From NCBI GenBank assembly GCA_020442095.1, contig JAGRKY010000411.1:1-5512 (forward strand): a stretch of 5,512 bases of DNA. The letters run 5' to 3'. The notes beneath the pieces are model-generated. The model was not told the DNA's origin. It saw only the letters and a list, made by a program, of their open reading frames with translations, and did not search any database. This DNA is from Bauldia sp. (GTDB lineage: Bacteria; Pseudomonadota; Alphaproteobacteria; Rhizobiales; Kaistiaceae). Made by a program: the position numbers and the translations under genes. Below, piece by piece: positions 1-5,046 of the stretch (positions within the stretch are counted from its first letter, which is position 1; the number at the start of each line of letters is the position of its first letter).

Positions 1-24
1 ATCCGCAGCGTCGTGGTCTACTGA
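1..24 (+). CDS. C-terminal end of an unidentified upstream gene (partial)
   Basis: The first eight codons are open in frame 1 and read I-R-S-V-V-V-Y followed by TGA at 22-24. They lie 40 bp before the Rieske ferredoxin gene on the same strand, which suggests one operon. In many rhizobial genomes a MocE-type ferredoxin sits beside a MocD-type fatty-acid-desaturase or hydroxylase gene or a flavin reductase, so this could be its redox partner. Seven residues cannot identify the product, and the frame could also be open by chance. Confidence 0.4.
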   Translation: MRSVVVY

Positions 25-64
25 CCGCCACGCCCCAGGACGAAACCAGCTTCAGGGAACGCGA

Positions 65-394
65 ATGAGCGACACGACGACAGGCGCATGGATCGAGGCT
101 TGCGCGAAGGACGACATCGAGCCGGAGGACGTCATCCGCTTCGATCACGATGGCCGCACCTATGCGATCTACCGCTCGCCGGACGACCAGTTCTACGCCA
201 CCGACGGCATCTGCACCCACGAGCATGCCCACCTGTCGGACGGCCTGGTCATGGACGAGATCATCGAATGCCCCAAGCATAACGGGCGCTTCGACTATCG
301 CACCGGCGAGGCCAAGGGTGCGCCGGTCTGCATCAACCTCAAGACCTTCCCGGTCCGGCTCGACGGCGACAAGGTGCTGATCCAGCTCGGCTGA
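65..394 (+). CDS. mocE: MocE-family Rieske [2Fe-2S] ferredoxin
   Basis: This 109-residue soluble protein is a small Rieske-type ferredoxin that would carry single electrons from a flavin reductase to an oxygenase or desaturase in the cytoplasm. The cluster ligands are plain: C50-x-H52 in CTHEHAHL and C69-x2-H72 in CPKHNGRFD, the two-Cys/two-His Rieske signature with the usual spacing of about 17 residues between the halves. The length is typical of free-standing Rieske ferredoxins, and there is no signal peptide or membrane segment. The ATG at 65 is preceded by a GGGAA-type ribosome site. The symbol comes from the MocE family, first described in rhizopine catabolism. Family membership is well supported, but a role in rhizopine use is not: no other moc gene is visible, and the true partner may be the gene ending at position 24. 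A perfect hairpin follows the stop codon directly. Confidence 0.9.
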   Translation: MSDTTTGAWIEACAKDDIEPEDVIRFDHDGRTYAIYRSPDDQFYATDGICTHEHAHLSDGLVMDEIIECPKHNGRFDYRTGEAKGAPVCINLKTFPVRLDGDKVLIQLG

Positions 395-397
395 CGC

Positions 398-422
398 GCC
401 GGCCCCGGCGACCGGGGCCGGC
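398..422 (+). terminator. GC-rich hairpin after the ferredoxin gene, no T tract
   Basis: A perfect 11-bp stem (398-408 pairs with 412-422) closes a CGA loop and begins 3 bp after the ferredoxin stop. It is almost all G and C. The downstream bases are C-rich with no run of T, so it may be a U-tract-less terminator or a 3'-end mRNA stabiliser rather than a classical rho-independent terminator. Confidence 0.55.
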
Positions 423-499
423 CCACCCGCCAGACAAAATTAACCGTTCCCGGTCGATCCTAGGGAATCGATTCACCTGATTCGGGGACTGGGGCTGGT

Positions 500-700
500 A
501 TGGGTGTAGTGATTGCGTTTCGTCCGAAATGCGAAGAGTTCACCGCTGAGGACGACGATACCGACATCGATGTCTACACGGCCGTCGATGTCGCCATCCG
601 CGACCTCCGCGACATCATCAAGCGCTGGGGAGAGCCCTCCGGCCTCGACCAGGCGGAAGCCTGCAAGGAAATGCTGGAGCGGGTCTACCGCGCAAGCTGA
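500..700 (+). CDS. Small acidic hypothetical protein (66 aa)
   Basis: I do not recognise a family. The product has a short hydrophobic-basic start (MGVVIAFRPK), a strongly acidic stretch at residues 17-24 (AEDDDTDI), then a region likely to be mostly helical (about residues 27-45 and 50-64), with two cysteines at 11 and 55. It has no signal peptide or membrane span and is probably cytoplasmic. Third-position GC bias and a clean stop support it as a real gene. A G-rich stretch (485-495) just before the ATG could act as a ribosome site, but it is not a clean Shine-Dalgarno. The gene stands alone between a hairpin at 398-422 and another at 710-734, convergent with the first RTX gene, so it is probably its own transcription unit. 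A 10-bp palindrome (GAATCGATTC, 465-474) lies 25 bp upstream and could be an operator. Confidence 0.65.
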   Translation: MGVVIAFRPKCEEFTAEDDDTDIDVYTAVDVAIRDLRDIIKRWGEPSGLDQAEACKEMLERVYRAS

Positions 701-709
701 CAACGCCCG

Positions 710-734
710 GGCCGTGCCGGCAGCCGGCACGGCC
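710..734. terminator. Hairpin between convergent genes
   Basis: A perfect 11-bp stem (710-720 pairs with 724-734) with a CAG loop lies in the 53-bp gap between the 66-residue gene and the first RTX gene, which converge here. On the plus strand it is followed by ATTTCG, a weak T-rich tail; on the minus strand there is no T run. It is placed to end transcription from either side. Confidence 0.6.
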
Positions 735-753
735 ATTTCGAGGGAGCGGTCGA

Positions 754-1791
754 TCAGGCGTAGACGACGATATGGATGTCGTTGACGTCGGTGGGAACGC
801 TGAGTTTGAACTCGGCAAACTTGATCCCGTTGTAATAGAGCTTGCCGTCCTGCAGGACGATGTGGGTATCGTTGTCGGGCAGATCGCCGAGCGCCAGATC
901 GGGGAACTTGCTCTGCTGCAGGTAGATGGCGTCCTGGGTGACGTCGAAGTCGAAGAGCTTGTCGAAATTCATTTTCGCGCTCTTCTTGGTCATCTTGAAA
1001 TTGAACAGGAAGCAATCCTCGCCGTCGCCACCAAAGAGCTTGTCTCTTTGCTTGCCGCCGAGGAGTGTGTCGCCATCGTCCCCGCCGTATAGCTTGTCCT
1101 TGTGCTTGCCACCGTCGAGGTAGTCGAAGCCCTTCCCGCCATACAGGCTGTCGTCGCCCTTTTTGCCGTAGATCTTGTCGTCGAAGTCGGTCGCCTTCGG
1201 CCCGCCCTTGGGCGCGTGGAGGTTGTCGATCCGGTCGTCATTTTTTGTGCCGAAGATCGTGTTGCCCGTGTCGCTGAAGACGGCCTTGAAAGCAAAGTCT
1301 ATCGTCGGCCTTTCCGTCCAATTGGCGTTGAAGTGGTCGGCGCGCGTGCCCCCTACAACATTGAAGTAGACAAGCTGACCGTCAGTGTAGGCATTGCCGG
1401 TTGATCCCACGTGAGACGTGCCATTGCTCCCGTCCCGCGTGACGAAGGCGTCGAGGATGAAGGCGTAGGTCTTCCCTTCTTCGAGCTGGACGCCTTTGAG
1501 ATTGACATGGACCTGGTGCAGGCCGGTGTCGGCGTCGAAGGGTTCGACGAAGCCCTCGACCTCCTTGAGCACTTCTCCCGGCTGGAACTGCCCGCCCCCC
1601 AAATCCTTTACCGTGGTGATCAGAACATGATACTCGGTATCATCCGGCCCGGTGACAGCGTTGATCTTGAAGTCAAGCGACTGCAGAAAATCGCCGCCAG
1701 CCTTGAAGGTCTGACCGTAATAAGATGTATCTATTTCTCCGAAGGGCTGGAAAGTGCTCGTTTGAGCAAGGTTGTCTATTACGCCAGCCAT
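754..1791 (-). CDS. RTX calcium-binding protein with N-terminal beta-sandwich-like domain, probable type I secretion substrate
   Basis: The predicted product has 345 residues. Residues about 13-173 form a globular region rich in alternating strands (for example YYGQTFKAGGDFLQSLDFKI and GKTYAFILDAFV). It resembles the beta-sandwich modules found in front of RTX or anchor regions, with no catalytic motif that I can see. Residues about 180-259 hold degenerate nonapeptide repeats (GTKNDDRID, GKKGDDSLYGG, GGDDGDTLLGG, GGDGEDCF), which in this family fold into a calcium-bound beta roll. The last 85 residues follow the usual RTX C-terminal pattern (DKLFDFDVTQDAIYL) and end in D-I-H-I-V-V-Y-A, typical of a type I secretion signal. 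There is no N-terminal signal peptide. I chose the ATG at 1791 because a GGAGG lies 5 bp before it; an in-frame TTG at 1833 would add 14 residues but has no good ribosome site. It is divergent from the other two RTX genes and has its own N-terminal domain. Natural function unknown: adhesin, matrix protein or enzyme-like factor are all possible. Confidence 0.85.
   Translation of the reverse strand: MAGVIDNLAQTSTFQPFGEIDTSYYGQTFKAGGDFLQSLDFKINAVTGPDDTEYHVLITTVKDLGGGQFQPGEVLKEVEGFVEPFDADTGLHQVHVNLKGVQLEEGKTYAFILDAFVTRDGSNGTSHVGSTGNAYTDGQLVYFNVVGGTRADHFNANWTERPTIDFAFKAVFSDTGNTIFGTKNDDRIDNLHAPKGGPKATDFDDKIYGKKGDDSLYGGKGFDYLDGGKHKDKLYGGDDGDTLLGGKQRDKLFGGDGEDCFLFNFKMTKKSAKMNFDKLFDFDVTQDAIYLQQSKFPDLALGDLPDNDTHIVLQDGKLYYNGIKFAEFKLSVPTDVNDIHIVVYA
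1015..1254 (-). repeat. RTX nonapeptide repeat block of the first RTX gene
   Basis: About six imperfect copies of the GGxGxDxLx motif lie here, with an insertion (NLHAPKGGPKATDF) after the first copy. Many glycines at motif positions are replaced by lysine (GKKGDDS, GGKGFDY, GGKHKDK, GGKQRDK), so the array is more basic than usual. The expected role is calcium-triggered folding outside the cell. Confidence 0.8.
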
Positions 1792-1845
1792 TTCATCCTC
1801 CACGTTATTTGTAACGCACGATTTTTCAGCCAACGCATTCCACGA

Positions 1846-1874
1846 AGAACACTCGTCAGGTTCCTCAGAGTCAA
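1846..1874 (-). promoter_or_regulatory. Candidate promoter of the first RTX gene
   Basis: Read on the minus strand, TTGACT (1874-1869) and TGTTCT (1851-1846) are separated by 17 bp. The -35 is close to the housekeeping consensus; the -10 is poor. It lies about 55 bp from the chosen start codon, in the AT-richest part of the window. Sequence inspection only. Confidence 0.3.
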
Positions 1875-2173
1875 ATATAGGTGACTGTTTTTTTAAGAAA
1901 GCAAGCAGAATCCGAAGGAGACGATTGAGCAGCCTTAGATACTCGGGATTAAGGTCATGAACTCGCGTCGAATTTCGCTCTTTTTACTTGGACCAGTGGC
2001 AATGCCGGACCGCTCGCCGGTGGCCGCTCCCGGCCCATTCGGGAAGACAATCCGAGACATTCCGCTGCCAGGTTTTCGGCGACCGGCCAATGCCGCCGTT
2101 TCGCGAATGGCGCCCGGCTTGACGTGGCACCGGCCGACGGCCGGTGGTCGCCTCTCCCGGCAACAACTTCAAA

Positions 2174-2202
2174 TTGAAATGGGCAAGTCTGCCTGATAGC
2201 TT
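2174..2202 (+). promoter_or_regulatory. Candidate promoter of the second RTX gene
   Basis: TTGAAA (2174-2179) and TAGCTT (2197-2202) are 17 bp apart. The match to consensus is moderate, but a related pair, TTGAAC and TAGGTT, also 17 bp apart, lies at 3653-3681 before the third RTX gene, and the spacers align (AGTC-GCCTG core). That conservation is the main support. Transcription from here would give a leader of about 155 nt. Confidence 0.5.
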
Positions 2203-2324
2203 TGCTGCTTCGGCCGTCCGTGGCCGATCGGTAAGTTCAGGCAACGCTGCTTCGCTGTCCCGCTTCACGACCGTCTCGTCGGTTTGTGGGCGGGCGATCC
2301 GACGGATTCTGAATGTGGCGCCGC

Positions 2325-2344
2325 GGCCGGATGGGAATCCGGCC
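2325..2344 (+). promoter_or_regulatory. Leader hairpin just upstream of the ribosome site
   Basis: A perfect 8-bp stem (2325-2332 with 2337-2344, loop GGGA) ends 8 bp before the near-perfect Shine-Dalgarno AAGGAGGT (2353-2360), which lies 4 bp before the ATG. It is close enough to influence ribosome access or to protect the leader. The third RTX gene has a smaller hairpin (3782-3786 with 3791-3795) in the same place. Confidence 0.4.
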
Positions 2345-2364
2345 CGGGTCGAAAGGAGGTCGGA

Positions 2365-3549
2365 ATGCTCAACCAGAACAAGCTCTCCGGCGCCGACATC
2401 GCGCTGTTCTACAATTCATCCTACGTCGACACGACGGAGAACGAGGACGGAGAGGCCCATAACGTCAGGGAGTCTCTCAATTCCCTTTCCCATCACGTCA
2501 CGACATTCACCGGCGTGACCGCCGGCACGTGGAGCTACTACACGAAGAATTATGACGTCATCGTCATCCCCGAGCTCGAGATTGGTGCGCTGAATCTCGA
2601 CCCCGGCGTGAGAGTCATCCTCAAGCAGTTCGTGATGAACGGCGGCACGCTCGTCACCTTCGGAGAGTACTACCACCACAACAACACCGCGCTGCTCAAC
2701 CAGCTCTTCGGCACGTCCCTCGTCGACTTTGGGGCGACCGGGACAAGCAGCCGGCAGGGCGATGCTTCGGGAACGACCTTCGCAAGCGGGCCTGCCTCCA
2801 TTCCCAGAAATGACGACACCCAGGCCGCAGACCTCCACCATCTGCCGGCACGCGCCGAAAGCTACTACGAGGACGCCAATGGCAATGCCACGGTGTTCTC
2901 CTTCCAGGTCGGCAAGGGCCAGGTCACCTTCCTCGGCTGGGACTGGTGGAATTCCAGCCCGCCGAATTCCGGCGGCCTCGACGGCGGCTGGCAGAGCGTC
3001 CTCAACAACTCCATCAGCGAAACCGACGGTAAGCCGAACGGCGAGTTCATCAAGGGGACGAGGAACGACGACAAGGTCACCCTCACCAAGGCGCTGAAGG
3101 GCAAGACCACCACCGACTATGACGACTTCATCAAGCTCAAGGGCGGCGACGACAAGGCCAAGGCCGGCGACGGCGCCGACATGATCTTCGGCGCCAAGGG
3201 CCGGGACAAGTGCATTGGCCAGGACGGCAACGACTGGCTCGCCGGCCAGCAGGGCAACGACATCCTGAAGGGCGGCCCGGGCATGGACTGTTTCTACTTC
3301 GACAAGAACCTGCCTAAGGCCGGCGTCGACTTCATCAAGGACTTCTCCTTCTCCGACGGCGACCTGATCGTCCTGAAGCAGAGCGTCTTCTCGAACCTGT
3401 CGATCGGCAGCATGTCGACCACCGACTTCAACGACCATATCGACGTCCGCCCGAGCGGCCTCATCGCCTATGACGGCGACGTCTTCGCTCGCGTGAAATC
3501 GGCAGTCGCCGCTCTGATGGACGAGCACGACTTCGTGGTCGTCGCCTGA
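2365..3549 (+). CDS. RTX calcium-binding protein with glutamine-amidotransferase-like N-terminal domain, probable type I secretion substrate
   Basis: The predicted product has 394 residues. Residues about 10-217 look like a class I glutamine-amidotransferase-like (ThuA/DUF4350-like) alpha/beta domain: a first strand ADIALFYNSS, a second YDVIVIPELE (63-72), a helix then strand RVILKQFVMNGGTLVTFGE (83-101), and a closing GKGQVTFLGWDWW (183-195) followed by a WQSVLNNSI helix. The position where a catalytic Cys would sit after the GGTLVTFGE strand has none, so it is probably a binding domain. Residues about 227-313 hold RTX-like repeats (GGDDKAKAGDGADMIFGAKG, QDGNDWLAGQQGNDILKGG). The C-terminal region (VDFIKDFSFSDGDLIVL) ends in HDFVVVA, fitting a type I secretion signal. 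There is no signal peptide. The ATG at 2365 has AAGGAGGT 4 bp upstream; an upstream in-frame TTG at 2284 is rejected. Probably exported and active outside the cell; the ligand is unknown. The domain call rests on pattern, not a search. Confidence 0.85.
   Translation: MLNQNKLSGADIALFYNSSYVDTTENEDGEAHNVRESLNSLSHHVTTFTGVTAGTWSYYTKNYDVIVIPELEIGALNLDPGVRVILKQFVMNGGTLVTFGEYYHHNNTALLNQLFGTSLVDFGATGTSSRQGDASGTTFASGPASIPRNDDTQAADLHHLPARAESYYEDANGNATVFSFQVGKGQVTFLGWDWWNSSPPNSGGLDGGWQSVLNNSISETDGKPNGEFIKGTRNDDKVTLTKALKGKTTTDYDDFIKLKGGDDKAKAGDGADMIFGAKGRDKCIGQDGNDWLAGQQGNDILKGGPGMDCFYFDKNLPKAGVDFIKDFSFSDGDLIVLKQSVFSNLSIGSMSTTDFNDHIDVRPSGLIAYDGDVFARVKSAVAALMDEHDFVVVA
3049..3291 (+). repeat. RTX nonapeptide repeat block of the second RTX gene
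   Basis: The block begins with the entry motif IKGTRNDDKV, has an interruption (LTKALKGKTTTDYDDF), then four or five degenerate GGxGxD units. Several units have Lys or Gln at glycine positions, and one has a cysteine (GRDKCIG). It ends at the MDCFYF strand. The same plan, including an interruption after the first unit, is seen in the minus-strand gene. Confidence 0.75.
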
Positions 3550-3565
3550 TCCGGCCCGCGAGGGA

Positions 3566-3592
3566 TCGACGGCGCGGATGACGCGCCGTCGA
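3566..3592 (+). terminator. Hairpin after the second RTX gene, no T tract
   Basis: A perfect 11-bp stem (3566-3576 with 3582-3592, loop GATGA) begins 16 bp after the stop codon. No T run follows. It probably separates this gene from the third RTX gene, which has its own candidate promoter 60 bp further on. Confidence 0.55.
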
Positions 3593-3652
3593 CCGCCTGC
3601 CATCCGTTGTCGAAAGGCCCGGCGGACGATGTGAGAATCAAATCCGATATAA

Positions 3653-3681
3653 TTGAACACGACATAGTCGCCTGCTAGGTT
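3653..3681 (+). promoter_or_regulatory. Candidate promoter of the third RTX gene
   Basis: TTGAAC (3653-3658) and TAGGTT (3676-3681) are 17 bp apart and align with the candidate promoter at 2174-2202. A perfect TATAAT also occurs at 3648-3653, overlapping the -35, but has no good -35 of its own. The leader to the start at 3888 would be about 200 nt. Confidence 0.5.
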
Positions 3682-3874
3682 GCGGAACGAGGCTCTTCAG
3701 GGAGGAACCGGGGGCCCGGCTCGGCGTATGGCGGGCAAACCCGACGGGATCTGACAATGGTGCCGTGCTGGGGGAACCCGCTCGGGCCATCCCGAACGGA
3801 GAGCGGAATGCTCAGCCAAAACAAGCTCGGCGGCGCGGCGCTCGCGCTGCTTCTTTTAACTCATCCCACGTCGG
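3653..3874 (+). repeat. Promoter-leader-start cassette, copy 2
   Basis: This is the partner of 2174-2438. Homology runs through the promoter, the GGCGGGC..CCGACGG..TCTGA block (3731-3754), the ribosome site GGAGAG with CGGA (3798-3807), the start codon at 3808 and on to TCATCCCACGTCG. It then fades into an unrelated coding sequence. About two extra bases near 3850-3859 put the inherited start out of frame with what follows. Confidence 0.7.
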
Positions 3875-3897
3875 AGAGGCGATTAAAATGGTTGTAA
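3808..3897 (+). pseudogene. Relic N-terminus of a second-RTX-gene homologue, or 29-codon leader ORF
   Basis: This frame begins MLSQNKLGGAALAL, matching MLNQNKLSGADIAL at the start of the second RTX protein, and has a GGAGAG ribosome site 4 bp upstream. After GCGCTG the reading frame departs from its homologue because of about two extra bases, and it stops at TAA 3895-3897. The lost frame continues as FNSSHVGE (compare FYNSSYVDT) directly into the third RTX gene. It overlaps that gene's chosen start by 10 bp (ATGGTTGTAA), so if translated it could couple translation to it. It could be a dead start, a functional leader peptide, or a sequencing error in the CTTCTTTTAAC stretch. Confidence 0.55.
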
Positions 3898-4952
3898 AGA
3901 CTGAGTCTTTTGAAGGTCTGACCGCGACGTTGAACTCGCCCTATGGGGTCGGTTCTTCAAACATCAGCAAATTTCTCGTACCGGGATACTTGTCCACTTT
4001 CCAGTTCCCGTCTGGCCTGCAGCTCCTGAACCCGATCCCCAATAACGCTCAGGTCGTTCTGATCGGTGATCTGATCAACAAGCCTGGGAGCACCTGGTCC
4101 CTGGTCGCCAACGGGGTTATCGACACCGTCGGCGAGGTTCCGTCCGGCGGCGCCTACATGGGAGTGAACGGATATAACGGATCGGTCACTTTCGGCTTCG
4201 ATGGCGCAAAGGTCTATCAGGTCGGCGCCTACGTCGATTCCGTCAACGACTGGCATAACGCCATTGCGGCCTATGACAAGAATGGAAACCTGATCTCCGG
4301 TGCCGTGATCCGCAGCGTCCTCGTCGACGACTGGGATACCAACTACATTCAGGTGATCAGCAAGAAGCCGATCGCGAGCGTCACCTTCACCGGCAGTTAC
4401 CTTGTGCTCGACGACGTGACGTACGACACGGCGAAGCCCAATATCATCAAGGGCAACAAGACCGGCGGCAAGGTCATCGGCACGAACCAGGACGACTTCA
4501 TCATCGGCAAGAAGGGCAACGACAAGATCAAGGGCAAGGCCGGCGACGACAATCTCGACGGCAAGGCCGGCAACGACAAGATCAAGGGCGGGGACGGCAA
4601 CGACGTCCTCACCGACGGCAAGGGCATCAACAAGATGTGGGGCAATGCGGGGCAGGATTCCTTCCTGTTCAAGAATGTCCACACGCTCGACCTGGTCAAG
4701 GACTTCAACCCCTACGACGACACGGTCCTCCTGTCCCAGAAGGCGTTCAACGTGCTTCCGGTCGGCGAGCTCGCCTACTCCGCCTTCCATGTCGGCTCGT
4801 CGGCCACGACCGCCGACCACCGGATCCTCTACGACGACGCCACCGGAATCGTCCGATACGACCCCGACGGCACGGGCTCCGCGAGCGCGTATGACGTGGC
4901 GAAGCTCTCCCCCGGCCTCGCCGTGACGTCGGCGGACTTCTTTGTCGTCTGA
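3888..4952 (+). CDS. RTX calcium-binding protein with jelly-roll-like N-terminal domain, probable type I secretion substrate
   Basis: The predicted product has 354 residues from the ATG at 3888, which has GGAGAGG (3873-3879) 8 bp upstream. Residues about 1-180 look like an all-beta jelly-roll or lectin-like domain: TESFEGLTATLNSPYG, GSVTFGFDGAKVYQVGAYVD, HNAIAAYDKNGNLI, and a closing ASVTFTGSYLVLDDVTYDT, a pattern common in carbohydrate-binding-like secreted modules. Residues about 198-261 carry the repeats. The C-terminal region (LDLVKDFNPYDDTVLLSQKAF, then ILYDDATGIVRYDPDGTGSA) is the standard form in alphaproteobacterial RTX proteins and ends in ADFFVV, a typical type I secretion tail. There is no signal peptide. 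The frame is open back to a GTG at 3765, but that segment overlaps the cassette copied from the second gene in another frame, so the upstream residues are probably not native. If a frameshift near 3850 is an error, the true start would be 3808. It is followed by a strong terminator. Confidence 0.85.
   Translation: MVVKTESFEGLTATLNSPYGVGSSNISKFLVPGYLSTFQFPSGLQLLNPIPNNAQVVLIGDLINKPGSTWSLVANGVIDTVGEVPSGGAYMGVNGYNGSVTFGFDGAKVYQVGAYVDSVNDWHNAIAAYDKNGNLISGAVIRSVLVDDWDTNYIQVISKKPIASVTFTGSYLVLDDVTYDTAKPNIIKGNKTGGKVIGTNQDDFIIGKKGNDKIKGKAGDDNLDGKAGNDKIKGGDGNDVLTDGKGINKMWGNAGQDSFLFKNVHTLDLVKDFNPYDDTVLLSQKAFNVLPVGELAYSAFHVGSSATTADHRILYDDATGIVRYDPDGTGSASAYDVAKLSPGLAVTSADFFVV
4479..4664 (+). repeat. RTX nonapeptide repeat block of the third RTX gene
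   Basis: Units run from GTNQDDFIIG through GKKGNDKIKG, KAGDDNLDG, KAGNDKIKG and GDGNDVLTDG to the QDSFLF strand. This is the most regular of the three arrays, with a short DNA echo: AACGACAAGATCAAGGGC recurs (4519-4536 and 4573-4590, perfect 18-bp match). Lysine again takes glycine positions. Confidence 0.85.
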
Positions 4953-4963
4953 CACACCTCCCC

Positions 4964-4979
4964 GGGGCCTTTCGGCCTC
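4964..4979. terminator. Short hairpin after the third RTX gene
   Basis: A 6-bp stem with one G-U pair (4964-4969 with 4974-4979) and a TTTC loop lies 11 bp after the stop codon. It lacks a T tract and may only stabilise the 3' end, or help stop recJ transcription arriving from the right. Confidence 0.3.
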
Positions 4980-4991
4980 AGGATGAAATTG

Positions 4992-5022
4992 AAGCCGCGG
5001 CGGTCCTCCGTCGCGGCTTTTT
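4992..5022 (+). terminator. Rho-independent terminator of the third RTX gene
   Basis: A 12-bp stem (4992-5003 with 5008-5019, one G-U pair, loop TCCT) runs into five T residues at 5018-5022. This is the only hairpin in the window with a proper T tract on the plus strand. It lies between convergent genes, 24 bp before the recJ stop codon. Confidence 0.85.
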
Positions 5023-5046
5023 CGTGGCTGATAATGGAAGCCCGCT

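Larger units (their letters stand above)
1792..2364. other. 573-bp divergent intergenic region, no convincing gene
   Basis: This region separates the minus-strand and plus-strand RTX genes. The left part (about 1800-1980) is clearly more AT-rich than the rest, with a T7 run at 1888-1894, and probably holds the promoter of the minus-strand gene. The middle part (about 1980-2170) is GC-rich and holds a perfect 8-bp hairpin (2128-2135 with 2139-2146, loop GAC). Open frames of 79 codons (plus, 1957-2196) and 94 codons (minus, 1984-2268) exist, but neither has a good ribosome site or a recognisable product. The right part holds the promoter and leader of the second RTX gene. Confidence 0.6.
2174..2438 (+). 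repeat. Promoter-leader-start cassette, copy 1
   Basis: This stretch is recognisably homologous to 3653-3874. Shared landmarks, in order, are the -35/-10 pair, a GGCGGGC..CCGACGG..TCTGA block (2289-2312), a GGAG ribosome site followed by CGGA, the start codon with ATGCTCA-CCA-AACAAGCTC, GCGCTG, and TCATCC-ACGTCG. Over the first 42 coding bases I count 34 identities. Spacing between promoter and start is about 36 bp longer in this copy. Confidence 0.7.

Noticed and set aside
1869..1894. AGTCA...TGACT inverted repeat followed by a T7 run, like a plus-strand terminator
   Set aside because: The stem is only 5 bp and there is no plus-strand gene before it; the same bases fit a -35 element of the minus-strand gene.
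1957..2196. 79-codon plus-strand open frame starting MNSRRISLFLLG, which looks slightly like a signal peptide
   Set aside because: The ribosome site is weak, the rest is Pro/Arg-rich without domain character, and the frame runs through a GC-rich hairpin.
1984..2268. 94-codon minus-strand open frame in the divergent intergenic region
   Set aside because: No clear ribosome site, Arg- and His-rich composition typical of antisense reading of GC-rich DNA, no recognisable motif.
1792..2364. Possible mobile element or insertion sequence remnant in the long intergenic region
   Set aside because: No transposase fragment, terminal inverted repeats or target duplication could be seen.
2416..3660. Long (414-codon) minus-strand frame opposite the second RTX gene
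   Set aside because: It is the complement of a gene with clear RTX motifs and an ideal ribosome site; its Val/Glu/Asp/Ala-rich product is a codon-bias shadow.
4519..4590. Direct DNA repeats that could suggest a CRISPR or tandem-repeat array
   Set aside because: They are in-frame codons for RTX nonapeptides, with no unique spacers of constant length.
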